From: Leisingera thetidis
Lineage (GTDB): Bacteria; Pseudomonadota; Alphaproteobacteria; Rhodobacterales; Rhodobacteraceae
Assembly: GCF_025857195.1 (NCBI RefSeq)
Contig: NZ_CP109787.1
Span: 4,157,001 to 4,221,000, forward strand
Length of the DNA stretch: 64,000 bases
Direction of reading: 5' to 3'
Each line of letters begins with the position of its first letter. Position 1 is the first letter of the stretch. This document shows positions 28,124 to 37,172 of the stretch, piece by piece. The notes under the pieces were generated by a model that was given only the letters and a program-made list of their open reading frames with translations, did not search any database and had not been told where the DNA came from. The position numbers were made by a program, and so were the translations under genes.

Positions 28124-28957
28124 TCAGTAGAGGTTGCGCAGGGTGTCAGGCATCGTATTGACAATGGAAAGCGACAGCGTGCTCAGCTGCTGCTGCGCTT
28201 GCAGGGCCAGCAGCTTGGTCGCTGCTTCCTCCATACTGGTGTCGATCGTGGAACTGACGCCTTGGGTAATCGAATCCGACATCTTGCTGACAAAACTCCC
28301 CTGATCAGCAAGCTGATTGGCGCTGGCGCCCAATGCGGCCGAACTGTCGATCGCGTAGGACAGAAAGCCTTCGATCTCTCCTAGGGCCGTCAGCGCGCTG
28401 GCGCCGTCGGTGATCGCGGTGCGGTTGCCAAGGTCGAATTGCGGGCTGCCTTCGAAGTCCACGCCATCAACACTCAGAGTCGACAGGCTGCCTGTGCCCG
28501 ACAGCCCGGAGGGAACGGTCAGCGAGGTTCCGCCGGCACCGTCGACATCCGTTTTCAGCAGGTTCACTCCGTTGAAGCCGGAGGCGGAGATGATCGAATT
28601 GATCTGCTCGGTCTTCTGCGCCATGGCCGCTTCGAATTTGCTGAAGTCACCCATGCCGCTGCTGGCCATCACTGCGAGCGACCGCATCTCGGTCAGGGTT
28701 TCGGTGATTTGTTCCGCCCCGGCGGAGGCCACCGCCACGGTGGCTTCGCCCATCGAGAGGGAATCGGAGACCGACCTCAATCCTGAGATATCCGAATTCA
28801 TCAGCTCGGAAATCGCCCAGAGGGCGGCGTTGTCCTGGGCTGTATTGACGTCCTGGCCGGTGGAGATGCTGTCTTGGACGGTGTTCAGCTGGCTATTGAC
28901 GCCACCCAATGTCTGCAAGGCAACAAGTGCACCGGAATTATTGTGGAAGCTTATCAT
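28124..28957 (-). CDS. Short flagellin family protein (orphan)
   Basis: 277 residues. The N-terminal flagellin D0/D1 region (GALVALQTLGGVNSQLNTVQ, TAQDNAALWAISE) and the C-terminal helix (LLALQAQQQLSTLSLSIVN) are present; the variable middle is short, so D2/D3 are essentially missing. ATG 28957 follows AAGGAAC; an upstream continuation of the frame to 29065 is not flagellin-like. No other flagellar gene is nearby, while flagellins in this group usually sit with flaF/flbT. It may be a minor or specialised filament subunit. Confidence 0.85.
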   Translation of the reverse strand: MISFHNNSGALVALQTLGGVNSQLNTVQDSISTGQDVNTAQDNAALWAISELMNSDISGLRSVSDSLSMGEATVAVASAGAEQITETLTEMRSLAVMASSGMGDFSKFEAAMAQKTEQINSIISASGFNGVNLLKTDVDGAGGTSLTVPSGLSGTGSLSTLSVDGVDFEGSPQFDLGNRTAITDGASALTALGEIEGFLSYAIDSSAALGASANQLADQGSFVSKMSDSITQGVSSTIDTSMEEAATKLLALQAQQQLSTLSLSIVNTMPDTLRNLY

Positions 28958-29258
28958 TCCGCAAGGTTCCTTTCTTGATCCGAATGCCCGGAGTACGGGC
29001 GGACAGTTGTCCTTCTGACGTGTGCTTCCCTGGCTTTTGGAGTCGAGCCGCAGCGCCACCTGCATGCAGGTGCGGGTTAAAACCTATTAAGAAAATACAG
29101 CATCCAGTGGTCTGCTTTAAGGCGAAAACCTGACGGTATCCATCGCCTTTTAGCCGCATTTATCTTAATTCTGGCTATACAGATTCTTGAAACCCCGGAT
29201 TGAGGGGCGCGGTGGGCTGGGCTAAGACGGTCCGCGACGAGGAGAGGACACTGATTTA
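28958..29258. promoter_or_regulatory. Divergent flagellin/maeB control region
   Basis: 301 bases without a gene. A perfect 16-bp palindrome CACCTGCATGCAGGTG lies at 29057-29072. TTAA-N6-TTAA at 29077-29090, read on the minus strand as TTAA-N6-TTAACC, resembles a CtrA site with one base less than the usual N7 spacing. A 5-bp hairpin (28986-29000) lies in the probable flagellin leader. GAGGAGAGGA (29238-29247) is the maeB RBS. Confidence 0.5.
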
Positions 29259-31514
29259 ATGCCCAAGAACAAGATCACCGATGAAGAAGCCCTGGCGTTT
29301 CACCTGGAGCCGTCTCCGGGCAAATGGGAGATCAATGCCACCGTCCCGATGACCACGCAGCGGGACCTGTCGCTGGCGTACTCTCCGGGTGTTGCGGTGC
29401 CCTGCGAAGCGATCGCGGAAAACCCGGAAACCGCCTATGATTATACCAACAAGGGCAACCTGGTGGCGGTGATTTCCAACGGCACCGCCGTGCTGGGCCT
29501 GGGCAACCTGGGCGCACTGGGCTCCAAGCCGGTGATGGAGGGCAAGTCGGTTCTCTTCAAACGGTTCGCAGATGTGAACTCGATCGATATCGAGCTGGAC
29601 ACCGAAGACCCGGACAAGTTCATCGAGGCGGTCAAGCTGATGGGGCCGACCTTTGGCGGCATCAACCTGGAAGACATCAAGGCGCCAGAATGTTTCATCA
29701 TTGAGCAGAAGCTCAAGGAAGAAATGGATATCCCTGTCTTCCATGACGATCAGCACGGAACCGCGGTGATTTGCGCGGCCGGCCTGATCAACGCGCTGCA
29801 TCTGTCGGGCAAGAAGATCGAGGACGTGAAGATCGTCCTGAACGGTGCCGGTGCTGCCGGCATCGCCTGTATCGAGCTGCTGAAAGCCATGGGCGCACGG
29901 CATGAAAACTGCATTGCCTGCGACACCAAGGGGGTGATCTTCCAGGGCCGCACCGAGGGCATGAACCAGTGGAAATCGGCCCATGCGATCCAGACCGATC
30001 TGCGCACCCTGGAGGAGGCGATGCGCGGGGCGGACGTGTTCCTCGGTGTCTCGGTCAAAGGGGCAGTGACCCAGGAAATGGTCGCCTCGATGGCCGATAA
30101 CCCGGTGATCTTTGCGATGGCCAATCCGGATCCGGAGATCACCCCGGAGGAGGCGCATGAAGTGCGGGTGGATGCCATCGTCGCCACCGGCCGGTCGGAC
30201 TACCCGAACCAGGTCAACAACGTTCTGGGCTTCCCCTACCTGTTCCGCGGCGCGTTGGATATCCACGCCCGCGCCATCAATGACGAAATGAAAATTGCCT
30301 GTGCCCATGCCCTGGCCGCACTTGCGCGCGAGGATGTGCCGGACGAGGTGGCGCTGGCCTATGGCAAGTCTCTGTCCTTCGGGCGCGACTACATCATCCC
30401 GACCCCGTTTGACCCGCGCCTGATCCACCGGATCCCGCCGGCAGTGGCCCGGGCAGGCATGGACACAGGTGCGGCCCGCCGTCCGATCGTCGACATGGAC
30501 GCCTATGAGGTCGGCTTGAAGTCCCGCATGGACCCCACCGCGTCGATCCTGCGCGGCCTGAACGCCCGGGCCCGCTCCGCCCAGTCGCGGATGATCTTTG
30601 CCGAGGGCGACGACCCCCGCGCGCTACGCGCCGCGGTGATGTATCAGCGTTCCGGCTTCGGCAAGGCGCTGGTTGTGGGCCGTCAGGAAGATGTACGCGC
30701 CAAGCTGGAAAAGGCCGGCCTTGGCGACGCCGTGCGCGAGCTGGAAGTGGTGAACGCCGCCAATACACCGCATTTCGACTTGTACAAGGATTTCCTGTAC
30801 AACCGCCTGCAGCGCAAGGGTTTTGACCACAAGGACATTCACCGTCTGGTCGGTCGTGACCGCCACGTGTTCTCCAGTCTGATGCTGGCACACGGGCATG
30901 GTGACGGCCTGGTCACCGGGGCAACCCGCAAGTCCGCGCATGTTCTGGAACGGATCAACCATGTCTTTGATGCCGACGCCGATCATGGCGTTGCCGGTGT
31001 GACCGCACTGCTGCACAAGGGCCGGATCGTGCTGATCGGCGACACACTGGTGCACGAATGGCCGGACGAGAACCATCTCGCCAACATCGCCGAGCGGGCT
31101 GCCGGTGTCGCCCGCCACATGGGGCTTGAGCCGCGGGTGGCATTTGTCAGCTTCTCGACCTTCGGCTACCCGGTGTCGGAACGGGCCGAAAAGATGCATG
31201 TCGCCCCCACCGTGCTGGACAAGCGCGGCGTCGACTTCGAATACGAGGGTGAAATGACCGTCGACGTGGCGCTGAACGAGCGCGCGCAGCGGTACTACCC
31301 TTTCCAGCGTCTGACCGGCCCGGCCAACATCCTGATCGTGCCGGCCCGCCACTCGGCGTCGATCTCGGTCAAGCTGATGCAGGAGATGGGCGGCGCCACC
31401 GTGGTCGGTCCGATCCTGTCGGGCATCGACAAGCCGGTCCAGATCTGCTCGACCACTTCGACCACCAATGACATTCTGAACATGGCGGTGCTGGCGGCCT
31501 GCAACATCGGGTGA
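29259..31514 (+). CDS. maeB: NADP-dependent malic enzyme with phosphotransacetylase-like C-terminal domain
   Basis: 751 residues. Residues ~1-390 are malic enzyme: [37 protein letters not shown] (key GNLGALG), FHDDQHGTA, and the Rossmann [14 protein letters not shown]. Residues ~430-750 form a PTA-like domain ([37 protein letters not shown]), usually regulatory in this enzyme type. Decarboxylates malate to pyruvate with NADP. A PfkB kinase follows after 6 bases, probably in the same transcript. Confidence 0.95.
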   Translation: MPKNKITDEEALAFHLEPSPGKWEINATVPMTTQRDLSLAYSPGVAVPCEAIAENPETAYDYTNKGNLVAVISNGTAVLGLGNLGALGSKPVMEGKSVLFKRFADVNSIDIELDTEDPDKFIEAVKLMGPTFGGINLEDIKAPECFIIEQKLKEEMDIPVFHDDQHGTAVICAAGLINALHLSGKKIEDVKIVLNGAGAAGIACIELLKAMGARHENCIACDTKGVIFQGRTEGMNQWKSAHAIQTDLRTLEEAMRGADVFLGVSVKGAVTQEMVASMADNPVIFAMANPDPEITPEEAHEVRVDAIVATGRSDYPNQVNNVLGFPYLFRGALDIHARAINDEMKIACAHALAALAREDVPDEVALAYGKSLSFGRDYIIPTPFDPRLIHRIPPAVARAGMDTGAARRPIVDMDAYEVGLKSRMDPTASILRGLNARARSAQSRMIFAEGDDPRALRAAVMYQRSGFGKALVVGRQEDVRAKLEKAGLGDAVRELEVVNAANTPHFDLYKDFLYNRLQRKGFDHKDIHRLVGRDRHVFSSLMLAHGHGDGLVTGATRKSAHVLERINHVFDADADHGVAGVTALLHKGRIVLIGDTLVHEWPDENHLANIAERAAGVARHMGLEPRVAFVSFSTFGYPVSERAEKMHVAPTVLDKRGVDFEYEGEMTVDVALNERAQRYYPFQRLTGPANILIVPARHSASISVKLMQEMGGATVVGPILSGIDKPVQICSTTSTTNDILNMAVLAACNIG

Positions 31515-31520
31515 TCTGAT

Positions 31521-32393
31521 ATGGCGATCTGGAATCTCGGCTCGATCAACGCGGACATGGTTTATGCCATGCCGCATCTGCCGGCGGCCGGGGAGACCCT
31601 GGCCGCCCTGCGCCTCGACCGGTTTCTCGGCGGCAAGGGCGCCAACATGTCCGTCGCCGCCACCCGCGCCGGCAGCAAGGTGCATCATATCGGCGCGGTG
31701 GGGCCCGATGGGGCTTGGGCGGTCGCGCGGCTGCAGGCCTATGGCGCGGGCACCGGCCACATTGCCCAGGTCGAGACGCCCACCGGCCATGCCATCATCG
31801 CTGTGGAGCCTGGCGGTGAAAACCAGATCATCCTGTTTCCCGGCGCCAACCGCGTGCTCGACAGGGATCGGCTGGACCAAGCGCTTACGCAAGCAGACGC
31901 CGGCGACATTCTGGTGATGCAGAACGAAACCAGCTTGCAGGCCGAGGCGGCGCAGCTGGGCCGCCAACTGGGCCTGCGGGTGTGTTATGCCGCAGCTCCG
32001 TTCGATGCTGAAGCGGTGCAGGCTGTGCTGCCGTATCTGGACTTCCTGATCCTGAATGAGGTCGAGGCCCAGCAGCTTCAGCAGGCCACCGGCGACACCC
32101 CCGGTGAAATCGGCGTCAAGGATGTGATCGTCACTCTTGGCGCCAAAGGCGCGCGCCATATCGACGGGGAGACCGGGGCCGTTCTGGAAATACCGGCCTT
32201 GCCGGTCGCCGCGGTTGACACAACCGGAGCCGGCGACACCTTCACAGGTTACGTCCTGTCAGCTCTGGACCGCGGGCTGCCAATGGCAGAGGCGATGACC
32301 CAGGCCAGCCGAGCCGCAGCGCTGATGGTCACCCGCCGCGGCACCGCGGATGTGATTCCGGACCTGCAGGAAGTCCAGACCGCCCGCTTCTGA
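31521..32393 (+). CDS. PfkB family carbohydrate kinase, ribokinase-like
   Basis: 290 residues. FLGGKGANMSVAA is the PfkB N-terminal signature and DTTGAGDTFTGYV the C-terminal one with catalytic Asp. GSINADMVY opening and overall length fit ribokinase, but the substrate is not certain. No sugar transporter or LacI regulator is adjacent; it is 6 bases after maeB. A 62-bp structured repeat begins 14 bases after the stop. Confidence 0.85.
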   Translation: MAIWNLGSINADMVYAMPHLPAAGETLAALRLDRFLGGKGANMSVAATRAGSKVHHIGAVGPDGAWAVARLQAYGAGTGHIAQVETPTGHAIIAVEPGGENQIILFPGANRVLDRDRLDQALTQADAGDILVMQNETSLQAEAAQLGRQLGLRVCYAAAPFDAEAVQAVLPYLDFLILNEVEAQQLQQATGDTPGEIGVKDVIVTLGAKGARHIDGETGAVLEIPALPVAAVDTTGAGDTFTGYVLSALDRGLPMAEAMTQASRAAALMVTRRGTADVIPDLQEVQTARF

Positions 32394-32407
32394 ACCGGAA
32401 CGGCCTG

Positions 32408-32469
32408 CTTCTTTCTGGTTGAAAATACTCCGGGGGAATTGGCCGGAAGGCCAAGGGGGGCAGCGCCCC
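32408..32469 (+). repeat. 62-bp structured intergenic repeat, copy A
   Basis: A 29-base box (32408-32436, CTTCTTTCTGG, then TTGAAAATACTCCGGGGG) followed by hairpin TTGGCC-GGAA-GGCCAA (32439-32454) and hairpin GGGGC-AGC-GCCCC (32457-32469). Same architecture and length as copy B. Lies after the PfkB kinase stop and before the convergent msrA end, so it may act as the terminator. Confidence 0.7.
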
Positions 32470-32472
32470 GTT

Positions 32473-33138
32473 TCAATGTCCGCTGGCAAACGGCGCTGCG
32501 TCGCCCCATAGCTGCGCCACCCTTGCGTCCCGTCCGCAAGCCTGGCGGTAGCGTTTATAGGCTTCCGCCTGCCGCTTGGGCCCGAATCGGGTGAACACCA
32601 GACTCTCCCCCTTGTAGTAGTCCTGGTGATAGTCTTCGGCCTCATAAAAGGTCTTCGCCGGCAAAACCGGCGTCACGATCTCTTGCCTCAGAACCTTCTG
32701 CGCCGCGGCTTTGACCCTGCTGGCCAGTGCTTCTTCGGCCTTGTTTGAGACAAAAACTGCTGTCCGGTAACTTTCGCCGCGGTCGCAGAACTGGCCGCCC
32801 CCGTCAGTCGGATCAACCGAACGGAAGAACATTTCCAGCAGCCGCTCCCGGGACACTTTTGCCGGGTCGAAAATGATTTGCACCGCCTCGTAATGACCGC
32901 TGCCGCCGCGCGTCACGTCCTTGTAGGTCGGGTTCTCGATAGTGCCGCCGGTGTAGCCGGAAACGGCTTCAATCACCCCCGGCACGCCCTCAAAATCGCT
33001 TTCCACGCACCAGAAGCAGCCGCCGGCCACGGTCAGCACTTTGGTGGGCTGAGCCTGCAGCGGATTGGTTTGCGCCACAATGCCCATGGCAATCAGCCCC
33101 ATCAGGGTCAAGGGTTTCAGTCTCTCCAGAACACGCAT
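32473..33138 (-). CDS. msrA: Exported peptide methionine sulfoxide reductase MsrA
   Basis: About 221 residues. A signal sequence (MRVLERLKPLTLMGLIAMGIVA, cleavage near LQAQ) precedes the MsrA domain: GGCFWCVE with the catalytic Cys, GYTGG, GHYEAV, and YHQDYY. Most MsrA are cytoplasmic; this one is predicted periplasmic. ATG 33138 has GGAGGCGGAG directly upstream; ATG 33150 would add four residues. Divergent from the aminotransferase gene across 149 bases. Confidence 0.92.
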   Translation of the reverse strand: MRVLERLKPLTLMGLIAMGIVAQTNPLQAQPTKVLTVAGGCFWCVESDFEGVPGVIEAVSGYTGGTIENPTYKDVTRGGSGHYEAVQIIFDPAKVSRERLLEMFFRSVDPTDGGGQFCDRGESYRTAVFVSNKAEEALASRVKAAAQKVLRQEIVTPVLPAKTFYEAEDYHQDYYKGESLVFTRFGPKRQAEAYKRYRQACGRDARVAQLWGDAAPFASGH

Positions 33139-33242
33139 CTCCGCCTCCATCCTGCTTTGATGCCACCCTGCCGGCAGTATCCGCCTCGCTCAAGCCGGCA
33201 GCGCAGGCTTTCACGGACAGGTGACATCACGTTATTGCTTGG

Positions 33243-33259
33243 AAATTGGATCCAATATT
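33243..33259 (+). promoter_or_regulatory. 17-bp operator-like element before the class IV aminotransferase, copy 1
   Basis: AAATTGGATCCAATATT, containing the perfect 12-bp palindrome ATTGGATCCAAT (33245-33256). It lies between a possible -35 TTGCTT (33235-33240) and -10 TACTAA (33259-33264), 28 bases before the start codon. 16 of 17 bases recur, in the same orientation, before the fusion gene at 55.7 kb. The position suits a repressor. Confidence 0.65.
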
Positions 33260-33287
33260 ACTAACGTGCTGCCAGCAGGAGGTTTCC

Positions 33288-34196
33288 ATGACCAAAAAGA
33301 TGAGCACTCACCAAGCCGAAGAAGATCAGCGCAACGAGGAGATCATGATCTATTTGAACGGTGAAATTGTTCCCAAGGCCGAGGCCAAGGTGAGCGTTTA
33401 TGACAGCGGTTTCATGCTGGGCGATGGTGTCTGGGAGGGGCTGCGTCTCTACAATGGCAGCTGGGCATTCATTGACGAGCACCTGGACCGGCTGTTCGAG
33501 GCCGCCAAGGCCATTGATCTGGACATCGCTCTGGACCGGAAAAGTGTCAAAAACGCAGTGTTAGAGACACAGAAAGCAAATGGCATGACGACGGACGCCC
33601 ATGCCCGTCTGATGGTCACGCGGGGCGTAAAGACCCGTCCGTTCCAGCACCCCTCGCTATCCCGGCAGGGTCCGACCATGACCATCATCATGGAGCACTC
33701 GCGGCCCGATCTGCCGCGCCCGATCAAGCTGGCCACCGTCCCACATATCCGCGGTTTGCCGATGACCCAGGATCCCAAGCTGAACTCGCATTCCAAACTG
33801 AACTGCATCCTCGCCTGTATCGCGGCGGAGAAAGCCGGTGCGGATGAGGCATTGATGCTGGACGTGAATGGCTTTGTGAACACCACCAACGCCTGCAATT
33901 TCTTCATTGTGCGCAAGGGCGAGGTTTGGACCTCGACCGGGGATTATTGCATGAACGGAATCACCCGTCAGAAGGTGATCGATCTGTGCCGTGAAAACGG
34001 GATCCCGGTATATGAGCGGAATTATTCTCTGGTGGACACCTACGGAGCGGAGGAAGCCTTTCTCACCGGCACTTTCGGCGCACAGACCCCGGTAGGGGAA
34101 ATCGACGGGCGGCAGATCGGCAGTGGACAGATGGGTCCCGTGACAGAGCGCCTCCGGGGCCTTTACAAGCAACTGATTGAAAAGGAGTGCGCGTGA
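33288..34196 (+). CDS. Class IV aminotransferase (branched-chain aminotransferase-like)
   Basis: 302 residues, fold-type IV PLP enzyme. MIYLNGEIVPKAEAKVSVYDSGFMLGDGVWEGLR (segments VYDSGF, GDGVWEG) and the catalytic Lys170 in NSHSKLN. The C-terminal FLTGTFGAQTPV motif binds PLP phosphate. Typical IlvE substrate motifs are not conclusive, so a D-amino-acid or other amino-donor specificity is possible. AGGAGG (33277-33282) sets ATG 33288; a second start at 33345 would begin at MIYLNGE. It overlaps the sulfotransferase-like gene by one base (TGATG). Confidence 0.82.
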   Translation: MTKKMSTHQAEEDQRNEEIMIYLNGEIVPKAEAKVSVYDSGFMLGDGVWEGLRLYNGSWAFIDEHLDRLFEAAKAIDLDIALDRKSVKNAVLETQKANGMTTDAHARLMVTRGVKTRPFQHPSLSRQGPTMTIIMEHSRPDLPRPIKLATVPHIRGLPMTQDPKLNSHSKLNCILACIAAEKAGADEALMLDVNGFVNTTNACNFFIVRKGEVWTSTGDYCMNGITRQKVIDLCRENGIPVYERNYSLVDTYGAEEAFLTGTFGAQTPVGEIDGRQIGSGQMGPVTERLRGLYKQLIEKECA

Positions 34197-34909
34197 TGCG
34201 GATTGCCATGTGGTCAGGCCCGCGGAACCTGTCGACGGCGATGATGTATGCCTTTGGCAACCGCGGCGATTGCGCGGTGGTCGATGAGCCGTTCTATGCT
34301 GCCTATCTGGCGATGACCGGTCTCGACCACCCGATGCGGAGTGAAATTCTGGACAGCCAGCCGCAGGATCCCGAAACGGTAGCCCAAGCGCTGCAGGGGC
34401 CGGTGCCGGGGGCCAAGCCGTACTACTACCAGAAGCACATGACCCAGCACATGATCCCCGGCGTGCCGCGGGACTGGATGCGCGAGGCGGCCAATGTCTT
34501 TCTGATCCGCCATCCGGCGCGGGTGATCGCCTCCTACGCAGCGAAACGGGAGAACCCTACGCTGGAGGATATCGGCTTCCGCCAGCAGGCAGAGCTGTTT
34601 GAACTGGTGCGCGGCTGGGGGCAGGCGCCGGTGGTGGTGGACAGCCACGATATCCGCGCCGACCCGGCGGCCAAGCTCGAGCAGCTGTGCGAGGCGATCG
34701 GGCTGCCCTATTCGCCAAAGATGCTGAACTGGCCCAAGGGCGGCCACAAGGATGACGGCGTGTGGGCGTCGCATTGGTATGGCGCGGTCTGGAATTCCAC
34801 CGGATTTGCCGGCGCCGAGGGCCCGTTGCCGGAGGTTCCGGAGGAGCTGCAGCCGGTTTTGAAAGCGGCGATGCCCTGTTATGAGCAGATGAAAGCCGTG
34901 AAGATCTGA
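34196..34909 (+). CDS. Sulfotransferase-like P-loop protein paired with the aminotransferase
   Basis: 237 residues. WSGPRNLSTAMM (residues 6-17) resembles the 5'-phosphosulfate loop and IRHPARVIASY the 3'-phosphate motif of sulfotransferases, but no substrate can be named. AAGGAG (34181-34186) and the TGATG junction support ATG 34196. In plants a protein named branched-chain aminotransferase-like carries a comparable N-terminal domain fused to a class IV aminotransferase (from memory), which suggests a conserved functional pair. Confidence 0.75.
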   Translation: MRIAMWSGPRNLSTAMMYAFGNRGDCAVVDEPFYAAYLAMTGLDHPMRSEILDSQPQDPETVAQALQGPVPGAKPYYYQKHMTQHMIPGVPRDWMREAANVFLIRHPARVIASYAAKRENPTLEDIGFRQQAELFELVRGWGQAPVVVDSHDIRADPAAKLEQLCEAIGLPYSPKMLNWPKGGHKDDGVWASHWYGAVWNSTGFAGAEGPLPEVPEELQPVLKAAMPCYEQMKAVKI

Positions 34910-34917
34910 TAGAAAGA

Positions 34918-34979
34918 GGGGACTTTGCCCCCTCGCGCCTGCAGCGATCACCCCCCAGGATATTTCCAGCCAGAAGAAG
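34918..34979 (-). repeat. 62-bp structured intergenic repeat, copy B
   Basis: On the minus strand: box CTTCTTCTGGCTGGAAATAT then CCTGGGGGG (34951-34979), a weak middle hairpin, and a terminal GGGG/CCCC stem (34918-34932). It starts five bases after the SCP2-gene stop codon, as copy A starts soon after the PfkB stop. Same length as copy A. Confidence 0.7.
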
Positions 34980-34983
34980 ATGT

Positions 34984-35268
34984 TCAGCCGATCAGCTTGC
35001 TCAGCTTCATGGCGACCCCCATATCGCCGGAAACCTTGATTTTGCCCATCATCACGGCGGTCATCGGATTCAGCTTGCCGGCGAGCAATTTTTGCAGGTT
35101 GTCCGCGGACAGGCGAAGAGTGCAATCGGTGTCGCGGTCCAGTGTCGTGGCATCGCCTTGGGCGAGCACGATGACGCCGTCGCCGCCGCAATCGAATTTC
35201 AGTGAGCCGTCGAAGCTTTTACCAGCCAATCCTTCGCGGATGCCTTCTGCGATATCTTGAAGCGCCAT
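34984..35268 (-). CDS. SCP2 sterol-binding domain protein
   Basis: 94 residues, a single SCP-2 domain: GSLKFDCGGDGVIVL, DCTLRLSADNLQKLLAGKLNPMTAVMMGKIKVSGD (segments TLRLSADNL, GKLNPMTA, GKIKVSGD), MKLSKLIG. These bind lipid-like ligands; ligand unknown. ATG 35268 is preceded by AGGGAGG. Monocistronic, followed by repeat copy B. Confidence 0.9.
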   Translation of the reverse strand: MALQDIAEGIREGLAGKSFDGSLKFDCGGDGVIVLAQGDATTLDRDTDCTLRLSADNLQKLLAGKLNPMTAVMMGKIKVSGDMGVAMKLSKLIG

Positions 35269-35347
35269 GTTTTCCTCCCTTGCCTGACGTGAGCGTTAGG
35301 CAGGCAGGGCGGTGCGGGCAATGTTTACCTGGGGAGAAGCGGGCGGA

Positions 35348-35812
35348 TTACCCGCCGGCAAGCGCGTTCTGGGTGAGCGGGCAGGCATGGCCATCGTAGA
35401 AGGCGTCAAGCACCTGCTGAAACTCCACCGGCGCGCTGGGTACAGCAGCAAACAGCGTCATCGAAGAGCGCAATTTCTTGGCGTCGACGCCGCCGAGGAT
35501 TTGCTCGGGCGCTTTGTCCTTGTGGGACAGCATAAGCTGGCTGACCTCGATCAGGCGGGCGCGCAGTTTTTCGTGGTTCAGAAAGGCGGTGGCCTCCGCC
35601 AGGTCCTCGATCCCGTAAAGCTGCGCCATGTGGGAGCGTCCGAGCTCGGCCAGCTGGGGAAAGACGAACCACATCCAGTGGCTCGTCTTCTGTCCTGCCG
35701 AGAGTTCGCTCAGGACCGCCGCCCAGACGGTGTCCTGAGCCTCGACGAACATATCCAGCTCTTCCGCGAAATCGTCCTCGAATTCGCCGTCCATGCCTTC
35801 GTGATCGCTCAC
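35348..35812 (-). CDS. DUF1810 family protein
   Basis: 154 residues. [17 protein letters not shown] and [19 protein letters not shown] match DUF1810, small soluble proteins of unknown function; family members often lie near other metabolic genes. The N-terminal ~20 residues are acidic. Overlaps argG by 4 bases, so it is translated with it; a role in arginine metabolism is not implied by the fold. Confidence 0.85.
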   Translation of the reverse strand: MSDHEGMDGEFEDDFAEELDMFVEAQDTVWAAVLSELSAGQKTSHWMWFVFPQLAELGRSHMAQLYGIEDLAEATAFLNHEKLRARLIEVSQLMLSHKDKAPEQILGGVDAKKLRSSMTLFAAVPSAPVEFQQVLDAFYDGHACPLTQNALAGG

Positions 35813-37035
35813 TTCTTGATCCGGCGCCCGCGGGCGGCCAGCAGCTTGAGGCGCAGGGCGTTCAGCTGGATGAAGCCTGCGGCGTCCTTCTGGTCGTAGG
35901 CGCCGGCGTCTTCTTCAAAGGTCACATGCGCCTCGGAGTAGAGCGAGTTGTCCGACCAGCGGCCCACGGTGGAGGCCAGGCCCTTGTAAAGCTTCACGCG
36001 CACGGTGCCGGAGACAAACTCCTGGCTCTTGTCGATGGCGGCCTGCAGCATTTCGCGCTCGGGGCTGTACCAGAAGCCGTTGTAGATCAGCTCGGCATAC
36101 TGCGGCATCAGCTGGTCTTTCAGGTGCATCGCGCCGCGGTCCATGGTGATCGACTCGATGCCGCGGTGGGCTTCCAGCAGGATGGTGCCGCCCGGGGTCT
36201 CGTAGATGCCGCGGGACTTCATGCCGACGAAGCGGCCCTCGACCAGGTCGAGGCGGCCGATGCCGTGCTTACGGCCGTATTCGTTGAGTTCGGTCAGGAT
36301 GGTTGCCGGGCTCATCGCCTCGCCGTTGATACTGACCGCGTCGCCCTTTTCGAAGCCGATTTCGATGTATTCGGGAGTGTTCGGCGCCTCTTCGGGATGC
36401 ACGGTGCGCTGGTAGACGTAATCGGGCGCTTCCTGCGCCGGGTCTTCCAGCACCTTGCCTTCGGAGGAGGTGTGCAAGAGGTTGGCGTCGACCGAGAAGG
36501 GGGCTTCGCCGCGTTTGTCCTTGGCGACCGGGATCTGATGCGCCTCGGCGAATTCCAGCAGCCTGGTGCGCGAGGATAGGTCCCATTCGCGCCAGGGCGC
36601 GATCACTTTGATGTCGGGGTTGAGCGCATAGGCCGCCAGTTCGAACCGCACCTGGTCATTGCCCTTGCCGGTGGCGCCATGGGCAACCGCATCGGCGCCG
36701 GTGGCTTCGGCAATCTCGACAAGACGCTTGGAGATCAGCGGGCGGGCAATCGAGGTGCCCAGCAGATAGAGCCCCTCATAGACCGCATTGGCGCGGAACA
36801 TCGGGAAGACGAAGTCGCGGACAAATTCCTCGCGCACATCCTCGATGAAGATGTTTTCCGGCTTGATGCCCAGCATTTCCGCTTTCTTGCGGGCCGGGTC
36901 CAGCTCCTCACCCTGGCCGAGATCGGCGGTGAAGGTGACAACTTCGCAGCCGTATTCGGTCTGCAGCCATTTCAGGATGATCGAGGTGTCGAGGCCGCCG
37001 GAATAGGCGAGCACAACTTTCTTGGGCGCGGACAT
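35809..37035 (-). CDS. argG: Argininosuccinate synthase
   Basis: 408 residues. [15 protein letters not shown] is the ATP PPi-loop; [14 protein letters not shown] and [15 protein letters not shown] further support ArgG. Joins citrulline and aspartate in arginine synthesis. GAGGGAATTCC precedes ATG 37035. The leader holds a TTGCCC-GGAA-GGGCAA hairpin (37078-37093) of unknown role. Divergent from the membrane-protein gene at 37173. Confidence 0.97.
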   Translation of the reverse strand: MSAPKKVVLAYSGGLDTSIILKWLQTEYGCEVVTFTADLGQGEELDPARKKAEMLGIKPENIFIEDVREEFVRDFVFPMFRANAVYEGLYLLGTSIARPLISKRLVEIAEATGADAVAHGATGKGNDQVRFELAAYALNPDIKVIAPWREWDLSSRTRLLEFAEAHQIPVAKDKRGEAPFSVDANLLHTSSEGKVLEDPAQEAPDYVYQRTVHPEEAPNTPEYIEIGFEKGDAVSINGEAMSPATILTELNEYGRKHGIGRLDLVEGRFVGMKSRGIYETPGGTILLEAHRGIESITMDRGAMHLKDQLMPQYAELIYNGFWYSPEREMLQAAIDKSQEFVSGTVRVKLYKGLASTVGRWSDNSLYSEAHVTFEEDAGAYDQKDAAGFIQLNALRLKLLAARGRRIKK

Positions 37036-37172
37036 GGAATTCCCTCTCAGGTCAGAACGCCTGCGGCGTAGCGGGTTTTGCCCGGAAGGGCAAGGTTTTC
37101 CGGGGTTTCCTAATCAGCTGGGCACGCATAACGTGTGCGTCAAAACGGAACAATCTTTTGGAGAAGGCCCGT

